NCBI GenBank assembly: GCA_016713985.1
Contig: JADJOD010000022.1
Coordinates: forward strand, 62,001 to 126,000
Source of the DNA: Lewinellaceae bacterium
GTDB taxonomy: Bacteria; Bacteroidota; Bacteroidia; Chitinophagales; Saprospiraceae
Length of the DNA stretch: 64,000 nucleotides
Reading direction: 5' to 3'
Shown: in pieces, positions 1-8,549 of the stretch
Position numbering within the stretch: the stretch's first letter is position 1
How the letters are laid out: every line of letters starts with the position of its first letter
Made by a program: the position numbers and the translations under genes
The notes under the pieces: generated by a model
The model's database searches: none
Told to the model about the DNA's origin: nothing
The model's input: only the letters and a program-made list of their open reading frames with translations

Positions 1-330
1 CTGCGAAAAGGACGGTTTGGCCTGAGCCTGAATGGAGGGCTGTCCTTTAATATATTGTTCCTGAAACGTGGAATGATCCTTTCACCGATTGGCAAACCGG
101 AAATTTTTACCCCGGGCGAGCAAGGCGCGGTCGATATTTTCCGCAAACGGACCGGCTTGAGCGTACAAGGCAGTGCCCAGGTATTTTTCCATTTAAAACC
201 GAGGCTGCGGGTCTTTGCAGAACCCTATTTCCGGCAGGTACTAAAACCGGTTACACTGGAAAACCAGCCCGTCGACCAACGGTATGGTATCGGCGGAATA
301 AAGCTGGGTTTAACCACCATACTGGACTAA
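1..330 (+). CDS. C-terminal end of an outer-membrane beta-barrel-like protein (partial, 5' end outside window)
   Basis: An open frame runs from the first base to the stop at 328-330 and encodes about 109 residues. There is no convincing start, so the gene begins upstream of the window. The sequence alternates polar and hydrophobic residues in short strands (for example LSLNGGLSFNI, QVFFHLKPRLRVFAEPYF and YGIGGIKLGL), as expected for the last strands of an outer-membrane beta-barrel. It has no T9SS sorting module. The family cannot be named from this fragment. The 139 bases that follow hold nothing recognisable before the next gene. Confidence 0.55.
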   Translation: MRKGRFGLSLNGGLSFNILFLKRGMILSPIGKPEIFTPGEQGAVDIFRKRTGLSVQGSAQVFFHLKPRLRVFAEPYFRQVLKPVTLENQPVDQRYGIGGIKLGLTTILD

Positions 331-469
331 AAAGTATGTTAATGTTTCTGTAACCAAGCAGCGGAATTCAACGTAAAATGTATCTCCATCGCAAAATATT
401 ACCCCAAAAACAACATTTTACCTCGACAAACACTCCTGCGGCACGCAGGCCAATGACATAAAAAGAACC

Positions 470-1450
470 ATGTTGCATACTCGACCCAGACATATTATTT
501 TATACACGTTACTAAACACCCTGACCCTGGCAGGTCTGTGGAGTTGCAGGAAGGATGTGGAAATATTCAAACCATATTCTGCCACATTAGACGCGATTCA
601 ACAGTTGCTGGAGCAAGTACCTGCCGCCTCAACACAAACCAAATTTGTGTTGAGCGGCTCGGTTCCGGATACCGTACTTGTCACACCGGGCGGCATGCGG
701 GTGTTTCTAACGGATAATGAAAATTTATTTGAAGACGCGGACGGCGTCCATGTCCCGTGCAGCAGCTGCCTGACGCTTCAGGTAGAAGTAACCGAGGTCC
801 TTGGAAAAGGCGATATTATTGCGCGCGGAATCACCACGACCACTACCGAGGGCGAACTGCTGGAAAGTGGCGGAATGGTGCATGTTGCCGTCACCTGCGA
901 CGGCAAAAAACTCCGGCTTCGCCCGGATCGCAAATTAAAAATACAGATACCTGCTACCGACCCCGCCAGCGATATGTCCGTGTTCAGCGGGGTGATGAAA
1001 AATGATACGTTTGCCGGATGGGCCGATACCGGCCTGCCTGTGTTCCAGGCAGAATGGCCTGCGCCCAATATGACCGACGTAGTCACCGGTTACGAACTTT
1101 TCTCGCCAACCCTCGACTGGATCAACAGCGACCGGTTTGTAAATGAACAAACCACGTCATTCTGTGTTGATTTGCCATTGAATTTTAACCCGGAAAACAC
1201 AACGGCTTATCTGGTGTTTGATAATATCCGGGCTGTTGCAGCACTCGAACCCGATTTGGCAACCGGCACGTTCTGTTATAAAAACGCCCCGCACGGCTTC
1301 CAGATCAGGGTTGTGACGGTGAGCAAAACCTCAGATGGCCAATTTTGGCTGGGCAACAAAAAAACAGAGATCGGCACCAACGCCACCCTCGATGTAGAGC
1401 CTCAGGAAGTGACGGAACAGCAAATGCTCAACTTTATCAAGAGTTTATAA
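470..1450 (+). CDS. Predicted exported lipoprotein with a beta-sandwich (ZU5-like) region
   Basis: The protein has 326 residues. Its N-terminus has a hydrophobic stretch ending in GLWSC at about residues 22-26, an acceptable lipobox, so Cys26 would be lipidated and the protein anchored in an envelope membrane. The middle (about residues 70-165) carries the pattern TPGGMRVFL, then ITTTTTEGELLESGGMVHV, then KLKIQIP. I associate this pattern with surface proteins of Bacteroidota that carry a ZU5-like beta-sandwich. No catalytic motif is visible. It stands alone between the upstream barrel gene and apaG. Function is unknown, and the lipoprotein call is inferred from the N-terminus only. Confidence 0.6.
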   Translation: MLHTRPRHIILYTLLNTLTLAGLWSCRKDVEIFKPYSATLDAIQQLLEQVPAASTQTKFVLSGSVPDTVLVTPGGMRVFLTDNENLFEDADGVHVPCSSCLTLQVEVTEVLGKGDIIARGITTTTTEGELLESGGMVHVAVTCDGKKLRLRPDRKLKIQIPATDPASDMSVFSGVMKNDTFAGWADTGLPVFQAEWPAPNMTDVVTGYELFSPTLDWINSDRFVNEQTTSFCVDLPLNFNPENTTAYLVFDNIRAVAALEPDLATGTFCYKNAPHGFQIRVVTVSKTSDGQFWLGNKKTEIGTNATLDVEPQEVTEQQMLNFIKSL

Positions 1451-1526
1451 CCCCCTCGAACGAGATGCCGCTCGTAAGCGGTGAAAACAAATTTATCTGA
1501 ATACCCGTGTTTAGTAATTTCGTATT

Positions 1527-1562
1527 GAGCCGTGCCGGTAAAGTCCGTGCCCGGCTTTTTTC
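1527..1562 (+). terminator. Possible Rho-independent terminator after the lipoprotein gene
   Basis: AGCCG and CGGCT arms enclose a GC-rich imperfect stem and are followed by a run of six T. It lies about 80 bases after the stop of the lipoprotein gene and before apaG. The stem has internal mismatches, so the call is weak. Confidence 0.35.
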
Positions 1563-1667
1563 ATTATTTCCACGTGACTGCGAAACATTCCCAGTTTTTT
1601 TAAACATTTTTGCACTAAATCTGATTTGAACCAGGACAAACCACGGAATAAGCAAACACGTTCATAT

Positions 1668-2054
1668 ATGGAAACCTTGACCACCAACGGTATAACGGTC
1701 AGTGTAGAAACGCAGTACCTGCCTACCCACTCCAACCCGCGTGAGTTGAAGTTTATTTTCGGGTATCATATTACCATTGAAAACGGCAGCCCTTTTATTG
1801 TACAATTACTGCGCCGCCATTGGGTCATTCAACATTCCGACGGCCGCCTGCGGGAAGTGGAAGGTGAAGGTGTCATCGGCGAACAACCGGTATTGAACCC
1901 CGGAGACAGCCACGAATACTCTTCTTTTTGCGACCTGGATACGGACATAGGCCGGATGCACGGAACCTACCTGATGACCCGACGTGACGACGGTTCCTTG
2001 TTCGAAGTGGCGATACCTGAATTCCGGATGGTGGCGCCGTTCCGGTTGAACTGA
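1668..2054 (+). CDS. apaG: ApaG family protein
   Basis: I start the gene at the ATG at 1668 (METLTTNGITV), giving 128 residues, which is the usual ApaG length. The in-frame extension to 1626 has no homologous feel. The fold is a single fibronectin-III-like beta-sandwich. Family hallmarks present are the N-terminal ITVSVETQYLP, YHITIENGS, LLRRHWVI, the VEGEGVIGEQPVLNPG turn and the terminal FRMVAPFRLN. ApaG proteins are linked in enterobacteria to cobalt/magnesium homeostasis and diadenosine tetraphosphate, but their biochemical role is not settled. It appears monocistronic. Confidence 0.9.
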   Translation: METLTTNGITVSVETQYLPTHSNPRELKFIFGYHITIENGSPFIVQLLRRHWVIQHSDGRLREVEGEGVIGEQPVLNPGDSHEYSSFCDLDTDIGRMHGTYLMTRRDDGSLFEVAIPEFRMVAPFRLN

Positions 2055-2065
2055 CCGGCGCTCTT

Positions 2066-2390
2066 TCAACCCACATACCCGGAAAAATGCCCGGCCACCC
2101 TGCTGGCGCATTCCATCCTGTAATAATTCAGCAGGTAATAGACAAACTTGCCTTCCCGCCGGGTATGCACCAGGTTTGCTTTTCGCAGGATACGCAAGTG
2201 CTGGGAAACGATGGATTGTTCTATATCCAGCGCAGCATATATCTCATGGACACATGCGGGGTTTTTTATCGTCGATCACACAACATATCTGTATACGAAG
2301 CGGATGGGCCAATGCCCTGAAAACATCAGACGACGAATGTAGGAGATTGCCGTCCTGGAGCCTGGACGGTGGTGCGGATTTTTTATTCAT
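2066..2390 (-). pseudogene. ArsR-family winged-helix regulator, frameshifted
   Basis: Reading the minus strand from the ATG at 2390 gives MNKKSAPP..., then DVFRALAHPLRIQI and CCVIDDKKP. After one frame change it continues ACVHEIYAALDIEQS, IVSQHLRILRKANLV and HTRREGKFVYYLLN to the stop at 2066. This is the classic ArsR/SmtB layout: the ALAHPLR helix, a recognition helix with SxxSQHLxxLRxAGLV, and a beta-wing. About 107 residues result. The frames differ by one base at the run of four G at 2258-2261 on the plus strand; three G would restore the frame. It may be a real pseudogene or a sequencing error. It lies just downstream of a second, intact ArsR gene and resembles it closely through the recognition helix and wing. 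Confidence 0.75.
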
Positions 2391-2480
2391 GCCGGGGGGC
2401 GATTATGCCAAAATTGAATTTTTCGTTTGCTCCGGCAAATATGCAATTTACCTTTAAAAATATTCGGTTCGCCAAATAAA

Positions 2481-2523
2481 AATGCTGCACTCCGCCTTGT
2501 TCAACAAGGCAGTGTACAGCATT
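2481..2523 (-). terminator. Rho-independent terminator of the intact arsR-type gene
   Basis: The hairpin has arms AATGCTG/CAGCATT and GCCTTG/CAAGGC around a TTCAA loop. On the minus strand it is followed by TTTTTATTT. It sits 33 bases after the stop of the regulator at 2557-2895 and upstream of the frameshifted ArsR copy, so the two are probably separate transcripts. Confidence 0.65.
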
Positions 2524-2556
2524 CAGAAATGGGTATAAAAATCTGCTAAATGGCTC

Positions 2557-2895
2557 TTAAGCAGCGAGTTCTTCCACCAACGAAGAGATCTGGCCAAGCC
2601 GATCCTTGTCTAAGGAGTAGAAAATAAACTTGCCTTGACGGTCGGTTTGCACCACTCCGGCACGGCGAAGAATAGCCAGGTGCTGGCTTGCAACACTTTG
2701 CTCCAGGCGCAACTTGACGTAAATATCCGTCACAGTCATTTGGCCGTTTTCTTCCAGCAGGTCAATAATACGTTGCCTCAGTTTGTGGTTCACGGCACGA
2801 AGTACCAGAGCAGCCTTGCGCAACTCTAAGTAATCGAGCGGAATGTCTTTGTTTCCCTTCTTCAAGACAACCGTTTGGGTATTCGCTTTTCTCAT
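2557..2895 (-). CDS. ArsR-family winged-helix transcriptional regulator
   Basis: Starting at the ATG at 2895 (MRKANTQTVVLKKG) gives 112 residues. The longer frame to 2985 runs across the promoter. Features are ALVLRAVNHKLRQRIIDLLEENG (helices 1-2), TVTDIYVKLRLEQSVASQHLAILRRAGVV (helix-turn-helix, about residues 50-80) and DRQGKFIFYSLD (wing). There is no CxC metal motif in helix 3, so it is unlikely to be a classic ArsR arsenic or zinc sensor. Members of this clade commonly act as dimeric repressors, but the ligand is unknown. A terminator follows it and a -7 box precedes it. The neighbouring frameshifted regulator is a close paralogue. Confidence 0.85.
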   Translation of the reverse strand: MRKANTQTVVLKKGNKDIPLDYLELRKAALVLRAVNHKLRQRIIDLLEENGQMTVTDIYVKLRLEQSVASQHLAILRRAGVVQTDRQGKFIFYSLDKDRLGQISSLVEELAA

Positions 2896-2986
2896 ATAAA
2901 ATGTTTTGAAAAGATTAATTAACTCGGTTTCGACAGAGTATGATCTTCCAAAATTGTGCCAGTTCTTGTGAAAAAAAACTGACATG

Positions 2987-2994
2987 CAAATTTA
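2987..2994 (-). promoter_or_regulatory. Bacteroidota-type -7 element upstream of the ArsR gene
   Basis: TAAATTTG on the minus strand fits the TAnnTTTG consensus of Bacteroidota primary sigma factor promoters. It lies about 92 bases upstream of the chosen start codon. No clear -33 TTG was found at the expected distance. Confidence 0.35.
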
Positions 2995-3073
2995 ACGTAA
3001 AACATAAACCCATTGATTACAAGCGGGAAATATTCGTTTGATTTAACAAATTGAATTTGTCAGCCATTTTACC

Positions 3074-3799
3074 TTAAAACGGCGCCTTTCCGGGGGTAGT
3101 GATGTTCGGTGGCTTCATATATATCGGCTCAAAATATGCAACATCTTCAAAATCAATATTTTGAAAAAATTGCTCGGAAAGGCTTGCTAAATGTCTCGTT
3201 GAGCAGAATTTAACGGCGCTAAATACCGCACGCTCACCAAAAGTTTCGTTCATCAGTTTTAAACTACCGTTCCCTGAAAAAACGAACGACACGGTTTGGG
3301 CTTTATGGAAGGCCGGTTCTATGTAATTATTAAATAAATTGTTTGTTATTATAATGGGTTGTGCTTCTGTCACCTGCCGGAGGGTATCGTCATAAATGGC
3401 CGTCCACACTTCCTGCCGGCGGGCATCAAGCATAGGAATATAAAGGGCAGATGAAGAATGAATGCCAGTGGGGAGCATAATTGCCCGCGCAGCCCATGCA
3501 AGGCTAAGCAGTGTATCGACGGCGATCAGGGGCTTGTCGAGGGAATAACAGATGCCTTTGGCGACCGAAGCGCCCACACGCAGGGAAGTATAGGACCCCG
3601 GGCCCCGGCTCACGGCCACAGCGTCGATTTCGATCAGCGGGATGCCGGATTCTTTCACACAGGTGTCGATCTGGAGTGTGAGCAGTTCGGCATGGCGCAA
3701 CGTGTGTTGCTCTTCGGCAATGGCGACGATTTCGCCGTTTACGGCAATTGCAGCAGAACAAACTTCTGTAGCGGTTTCTATAAGCAGGATTTTGGCCAT
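3074..3799 (-). CDS. tsaB: tRNA N6-adenosine threonylcarbamoyltransferase subunit TsaB
   Basis: TsaB (YeaZ) pairs with TsaD and TsaE to make the t6A modification at position 37 of ANN-decoding tRNAs in the cytoplasm. I start at the ATG at 3799 (MAKILLIETATEVCS), giving 241 residues, a normal length. Visible hallmarks are the ASKHA-fold phosphate-1 loop ILLIETAT, HAELLTLQID, the signature SRGPGSYTSLRVGASVAKGI at about residues 63-82, and YIPMLDARRQEVWTAIYD. TsaB lacks the metal-binding histidines of TsaD, as expected. It lies 45 bases downstream of the OmpA-type gene on the same strand. Confidence 0.93.
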   Translation of the reverse strand: MAKILLIETATEVCSAAIAVNGEIVAIAEEQHTLRHAELLTLQIDTCVKESGIPLIEIDAVAVSRGPGSYTSLRVGASVAKGICYSLDKPLIAVDTLLSLAWAARAIMLPTGIHSSSALYIPMLDARRQEVWTAIYDDTLRQVTEAQPIIITNNLFNNYIEPAFHKAQTVSFVFSGNGSLKLMNETFGERAVFSAVKFCSTRHLASLSEQFFQNIDFEDVAYFEPIYMKPPNITTPGKAPF

Positions 3800-3844
3800 A
3801 CGTTGGTGATCAGCCCGCAAAGATGGGGGGAAGTTTTACGGTTT

Positions 3845-5002
3845 TTAGCGGATTTTCAGCAAAATACACTCCACCCGCCTGTTTTTTTGCCGCCCCTGCT
3901 CGGTGGTATTGTCGGCTACGGGGCGTGTTTCGCCAAACGCTTTCCATTCGATTTGTGTGGTTGCAATACCTTTTGCAACTAAATGCTCGAATACCGCTTT
4001 GGCGCGCCGGCCGGAAAGATCGAGGTTGTATTCGTCCGAACCGGTATCGTCCGTATGGCCGCTGATGCCGATCTTAACCGCCGGGTGTTTGGTCAGAAAC
4101 GCCGCCAACGAATCGAGCGCAGGCCCGGCCTCCGGGCGCAGGTCGGCCTTATCGGTATCAAACAACAACCCGGCACTGAATGTGAACTTACGCTCTTTCA
4201 ACAGTTGTTCTTCCAAAGTGCGGGAAGCAAGGTCCGGTTCGGGTTCCAGTGTCACGGAAACGTCGTCGATGCAGAGATAAGCGGCGCGTTTGATGCGGTC
4301 GAACGTGAATTTGGCGGATGCATTTTTTGTATCCACGGCTTTGTGGCCTTCGCCGGGCAGGTCGTTGGCGGTGAACCGGTCGTCAAAAAAGTTGCCGAGG
4401 TGGAAAAACTGGAACGGCTGGTCGGGTACAAAGGTCGTTGTTAACCGCATCCAGGCCCCGTTGGTGACGATCGGGTCGGCAAAATTGACCTGGGGTTTGC
4501 CGGATGGCCGCCCGCCGGCTACCGAAAAATAAAACCCGAGGTTGCCTGCCCGTACCGCCGTCACCGGCGTTTTGGGCGAGTAAACGCGGCTCAGGTGATC
4601 CCGGATGATCGATGAATCTTCCCGTACCCAACATTCGAGGCGGTATTTGCGCCCGGGTTTGAGCGGACCCGAAAGCCGGCCCCGTATCCATTCGTGGTAA
4701 TCGGCATCCTGGCCGATGTCGTCGCCCGGCAAATAATGAATGATGCCGGCACAGTACGCTCCGGAACGCGCCTGCGGGAGCCAGGGGCAATTTTCAGCGG
4801 CACGCAACAAATCGGGTGTCATACCTTCAAAAGAGGTCCATATCTCGGCATTCTGCGGGAATTGGGCGGAATATTGCATGAATTGGCAGGCTACCACCAA
4901 CCCGCCCGGTTTTAGTTGTTCAAAAGAAGGGTTGAGTACAAGATTCTGGGCGGAAACACTACCCCAAAAGATAAAAAACAAAGAAAGAAAAAACGGGCGC
5001 AT
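3845..5002 (-). CDS. OmpA-family outer-membrane protein with N-terminal carbohydrate-binding-like domain
   Basis: The protein has 385 residues. It starts with a signal peptide (MRPFFLSLFFIFWGSVSAQ). A jelly-roll-like region follows, beginning LVLNPSFEQL and running to about residue 255 (SVTLEPEPD). The C-terminal OmpA domain (about 270-385) has FDTDKADLRPEAGPALDSL, the peptidoglycan-binding signature SGHTDDTGSDEYNLDLSGRRA and AFGETRPVADN. Such proteins tether the outer membrane to peptidoglycan. A paralogue with the same architecture is at 58840-59994. It is probably not a porin, since no N-terminal barrel is visible. Confidence 0.85.
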   Translation of the reverse strand: MRPFFLSLFFIFWGSVSAQNLVLNPSFEQLKPGGLVVACQFMQYSAQFPQNAEIWTSFEGMTPDLLRAAENCPWLPQARSGAYCAGIIHYLPGDDIGQDADYHEWIRGRLSGPLKPGRKYRLECWVREDSSIIRDHLSRVYSPKTPVTAVRAGNLGFYFSVAGGRPSGKPQVNFADPIVTNGAWMRLTTTFVPDQPFQFFHLGNFFDDRFTANDLPGEGHKAVDTKNASAKFTFDRIKRAAYLCIDDVSVTLEPEPDLASRTLEEQLLKERKFTFSAGLLFDTDKADLRPEAGPALDSLAAFLTKHPAVKIGISGHTDDTGSDEYNLDLSGRRAKAVFEHLVAKGIATTQIEWKAFGETRPVADNTTEQGRQKNRRVECILLKIR

Positions 5003-5031
5003 GGAGCCATAAACGACTGACAGGCATGGAT

Positions 5032-6702
5032 TTATTTTACGATCAGGAGTTTTCTACTCCCTCGTCTCCCGTCGCGCATTTGCCAATGAAAAAAATAGAA
5101 ACCGGCTGGCAATCCTTCGATAGGCAATTCGATTTCATTTGTTCCCGCCGGCAGACCCTGACGCCCGGCGACCGTCAACCCTAAAACATCCAGCAACTCG
5201 ACCCGATATAGCCCGGGTTTGTCTGTTCGGAGTGTAACCTGCGTACGGGCAGGATTGGGGAACAAGACGCCTTCTTGGGTGTCCTCTGGAGTTGTCGTCG
5301 TGCTTGTATTCAGGCATGTGATAGAATCGAAGGGGGAAGTGCCAGGGGGAAAGAAATCGGCTTCAAAAAACAGAAACTGAGTAGCAGAATATTGTATTAA
5401 GCGATTAATTTGTTTAGAAATGCTTCCTTCTGAAACATTTTCCAGTATAAAAAACGCCCTGTTATAGCTGTTTGGTTTTAAAATCATCGGTCCATGGGAA
5501 AGCACTGTTTGGCGGTTACCTGGTATATTACCAGCAGAAATCTCTGACCAATCGTTCGGTTGATTTGGGATTCCCGGAAAAGAAAATAAAACAGGTTGAT
5601 TACCAGACTGATAACCCGTTCCTATAGGCGTAAGCGGCGAGCCGTCGCGCCAGCTGCCGGTCATATAATTATAGTATTCAACGGGTATTTGAGGAGGAGT
5701 GGTTCCGGGAAAAGGAAGAGGATTGTCGCTTACGGGATAAATTGGCATAACACTATATACTCCTAACAAATTGCCGTTTGTATCCAGCGGGCCTTGATAA
5801 GAATCAAAAGCAAACACCGGCGATTGTCCGACATCCGAAGTATCGGCATTGTAAAAATACACAATATCATTCTCTGGCAAGGTGCCCATGTAATCATCGG
5901 AAGCATCGCCGATGTCTGCGTTTATGTAAAAAGATAGAAAAAGTGAATCCAGTCGTTCCGGTCCGGAATTTTGGATCGTAATATGAGCAAATACCGCGTC
6001 TTCCAGAAAAGCAGCATCATCACAATCATAAGAATAAAAAAGAGATTTGCAATTCATTTGAATCATATTGGCATTTGGCGTATCCTTGGAATAAAATGGC
6101 GTAAAAATAATTTCCACGGGAAGTTCTTTGGGATGTTCTACAATGTCATATCCTAAAAACGGATATTCTCCTTGACCAGGCTCATATATACCATTTACGT
6201 TAAGATCAGCAAATGGTGCAGATAAAGGAAAAGGAACGCTGTCAAGCGGAAAACCATTGAATGTTTGAGAAAAGGTATTTTTATGTCCTGGCCATGAAAA
6301 AACGGATGAAACCGGAATGTCTATGTCACCGTCTTCTACAAAATCTTTTAAATGCTGGCTAATTTCTTCCGAAGTCACCTTCCAAACCCCCGCAGAACCC
6401 GTTACGCCCCGGAAACCGCCTCTAAAATCGCTTTCCGCCGTATCGGCGCGTTGAATACCGAGATACAGGTTTCCGGCAGGGTCTAGCCCTCCCATCCAGA
6501 CGGATATTTCCCCGATAGTGGAGATTAATGAATCACTATCCTCGTCGGGTACTAAAAATTCGCTGACTAAGGCGCCATTGGTATTGATACGCGCCGATAC
6601 ACGCCCAGTTCCGATCCATTCATGATCCGGCGGCGGATTTTGGGCGAAACTGCTGTTAAACAGGGCGAATAAGATGGCGACGGTAAAAATGGCGGTGCGC
6701 AT
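5032..6702 (-). CDS. Large exported protein with T9SS type A C-terminal sorting domain
   Basis: The ATG at 6702 gives MRTAIFTVAILFALFNSSFAQ, a good signal peptide, and a protein of 556 residues. The 28-residue extension to 6786 overlaps the channel gene upstream and is unlikely. The body is rich in Asp, Asn, Pro and Tyr, with motifs such as YEPGQGEYPFLGYDI and SFYINADIGDASDD typical of T9SS cargo with unknown ligands. The C-terminal ~75 residues form the sorting module: EGVLFPNPARTQVTLRT, RVELLDVLGLTV and a final GRRGSRKLLIVK. It should be exported by the Sec system, then by T9SS, and attached to the cell surface or released. Confidence 0.85.
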   Translation of the reverse strand: MRTAIFTVAILFALFNSSFAQNPPPDHEWIGTGRVSARINTNGALVSEFLVPDEDSDSLISTIGEISVWMGGLDPAGNLYLGIQRADTAESDFRGGFRGVTGSAGVWKVTSEEISQHLKDFVEDGDIDIPVSSVFSWPGHKNTFSQTFNGFPLDSVPFPLSAPFADLNVNGIYEPGQGEYPFLGYDIVEHPKELPVEIIFTPFYSKDTPNANMIQMNCKSLFYSYDCDDAAFLEDAVFAHITIQNSGPERLDSLFLSFYINADIGDASDDYMGTLPENDIVYFYNADTSDVGQSPVFAFDSYQGPLDTNGNLLGVYSVMPIYPVSDNPLPFPGTTPPQIPVEYYNYMTGSWRDGSPLTPIGTGYQSGNQPVLFSFPGIPNQPNDWSEISAGNIPGNRQTVLSHGPMILKPNSYNRAFFILENVSEGSISKQINRLIQYSATQFLFFEADFFPPGTSPFDSITCLNTSTTTTPEDTQEGVLFPNPARTQVTLRTDKPGLYRVELLDVLGLTVAGRQGLPAGTNEIELPIEGLPAGFYFFHWQMRDGRRGSRKLLIVK

Positions 6703-6773
6703 AATCTGGTTTTTCAGCCAAAATAAGCACAAGTGACCCAAAACAGCCGACTTCTTTTGACAAAAGTCAGGAT

Positions 6774-7727
6774 TCAGAGTGCGCACAAAATCAATATACC
6801 CGCCACAAATATCCCCACAAAAACCTTTGCCATCCGCCTTTCGCGCGGGATGATCTGAAGGTCGGATTTGCCGGGCATGTGGTCGTTGCCGGCCCGGATC
6901 ATCTGCAACAGCACGAGTGAGATCAGCATATACGCCAGGAGGTAAATTTTGTCCATCAGCACCATGTAACCCGTGTCGGGCAGGGCGTCGCTGTATGATT
7001 GTTGCAGAAAAACGGCTGTGAGCAACCCACCGATGGGCAGTGACGAACGGGTATCGATATAAGAAGGGTGCAGCAGCAAGCCGCCGATACTGACGAGCAT
7101 GACAACGACAAGGGGCAGCAGCATTTTTAAAATAAAATAACTGACCGGGCGCGCGAGGGTGATGGTAAAAGCCAGGTTGCTGTACCGCTGTGCATTTTCT
7201 TCCGGATTGCCGAAATCCGTGCCGTAGTCGTGCACCTTCGAATCAAGCCGGGAGCCTTTCGTTTCCCAGCCGACGAGTTTGAGGGTATTGCGGATCTCGG
7301 CGGCGTTGGTATCGGGAAGATAAACCAGCGAATCAGCCGGATGTTCGGGGCTTTCCAGCTGAATGTCGAGTACGTGCCGGTCGAGCGGGAAGCTGTTGAG
7401 CGAAAAAGAGTGAAAAAACCGGCCTTCCACCCGGTAGATGCGATAATTGGTGCCGTCGGCGAGGGTCATGTGGCTGCTGTCGCCCGATTGTGCGATGGCC
7501 ATGCTCCATTTTTCAATGGAATTGACAAATTCAATATTTGTGGGATCTATCTCCCCTTTCCATTTGAACCACACGTAAAAGTCTGCGTAGAACGAATGTT
7601 CGTCCATGTTCAGATCATACAGGTTCATGAGATAAACGCCGACCCGCACCTGCTGCGGCTGCGCGACCAGCCGGCCTGCTCCGGCGAGCAGTACCCAGAG
7701 AAAAACGAGCAACAGTTTTTGACGCAT
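6774..7727 (-). CDS. Bacterial pentameric ligand-gated ion channel (Cys-loop receptor superfamily)
   Basis: Starting at the ATG at 7727 gives 317 residues with a signal peptide (MRQKLLLVFLWVLL...AQ). The N-terminal extracellular beta-sandwich spans about 25-190. It has YADFYVWFKWKG and the superfamily signature FPLDRHVLDIQLES at 113-126, without the paired cysteines of animal receptors, as in GLIC and ELIC. Four membrane helices follow: M1 (about 197-219, with SYFILKMLLPLVVV), pore-lining M2 (about 228-246, SLPIGGLLTAVFLQQSY), M3 after LPDTGYMVLMDKIYLLAYML (about 253-277), and M4 at the C-terminus (about 301-316). The M2-M3 loop matches the LPKTPYM region of GLIC. The ligand is unknown. The 3' end is 71 bases from the start of the T9SS gene. 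Confidence 0.85.
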   Translation of the reverse strand: MRQKLLLVFLWVLLAGAGRLVAQPQQVRVGVYLMNLYDLNMDEHSFYADFYVWFKWKGEIDPTNIEFVNSIEKWSMAIAQSGDSSHMTLADGTNYRIYRVEGRFFHSFSLNSFPLDRHVLDIQLESPEHPADSLVYLPDTNAAEIRNTLKLVGWETKGSRLDSKVHDYGTDFGNPEENAQRYSNLAFTITLARPVSYFILKMLLPLVVVMLVSIGGLLLHPSYIDTRSSLPIGGLLTAVFLQQSYSDALPDTGYMVLMDKIYLLAYMLISLVLLQMIRAGNDHMPGKSDLQIIPRERRMAKVFVGIFVAGILILCAL

Positions 7728-7804
7728 CGAGGGTGTTTCGTTTTGCAGCAGCCAAAAGTAGTCAACGGATGCGCATTTTTGTCCCCTTGTCAAAAAAAGG
7801 CCGT

Positions 7805-8515
7805 TTATTTTTTCCGTTTTCTGTAGTTGTTGCCGTAAGCGCCACCTCGTTTGCGGTTACGGCCGCCACCGCCGCCATTGTTCTGAGGTTTGTTGCTGCG
7901 GCCGCGCTGATTTTGCTGGCGGCGGTCTTTGTCGTGTTTACCGGCGCCTGCTGCGAGTTTGTCTAAGGAGTCGTGGCCCTCATGGAGCAGCAGCTGGCCA
8001 TCGGAAAGAATTCCGAGGTCTTCCTTGACGATATCGTCACTCACATAGTGTTCGCGGTTCCAGGTTTTGTAGGCGAGTTTCATATAGGAAGCGATAACTT
8101 CCGCAAAGCCGTCTTTTTTGGGGCCGTCGGGCATCTCAATCGCCTTTTTGATCAGGGCCTGGATACCGTTGCCGTAGTGCCGGAAACGGGTTGCTGTTGC
8201 GGGATAACCAACGGGTTCGGCTTTGGGCCGGTCTTCTTCCCGGCGCAGGATAATGCCCTGGGGAGGGGTTACATCGAGGTCGTAGCCGGCAATAGCAAAA
8301 GCGTGGTTCCAGAGTTTTTCCCGGTAATCTTCAATATTGCGGGTGCCGCTGGGATTGAGTTGCATCATGAGTGCAATGATCGCTTCCACGGTTTTTTGCC
8401 GTTTAAAACGGTCTTCAATCGTTTTGGCGTATTGCAACATCTCCTGGACGGTGCGGCCGTATTCCGGATATTGGATGAGTTCTTTTTCGGTATTGTATTC
8501 TATATCTACTTTCAC
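7805..8515 (-). CDS. DUF4290 family protein
   Basis: This 236-residue protein is of a family confined to Bacteroidota. The first ~170 residues are conserved and helical (DIEYNTEKELIQYPEYGRTVQEM, NPSGTRNIEDYREKLWNHAF, SYMKLAYKTWNREHY). The last ~45 residues are a low-complexity tail rich in Arg, Gly, Asn and Gln that ends in NNYRKRKK, plausibly RNA-binding by its charge. Function is unknown. It lies 34 bases downstream of glmS on the same strand, so cotranscription is likely. Confidence 0.85.
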   Translation of the reverse strand: MKVDIEYNTEKELIQYPEYGRTVQEMLQYAKTIEDRFKRQKTVEAIIALMMQLNPSGTRNIEDYREKLWNHAFAIAGYDLDVTPPQGIILRREEDRPKAEPVGYPATATRFRHYGNGIQALIKKAIEMPDGPKKDGFAEVIASYMKLAYKTWNREHYVSDDIVKEDLGILSDGQLLLHEGHDSLDKLAAGAGKHDKDRRQQNQRGRSNKPQNNGGGGGRNRKRGGAYGNNYRKRKK

Positions 8516-8549
8516 AAGTTGCGAAGTTGGTAAGATGTTGTTGTTGAAA

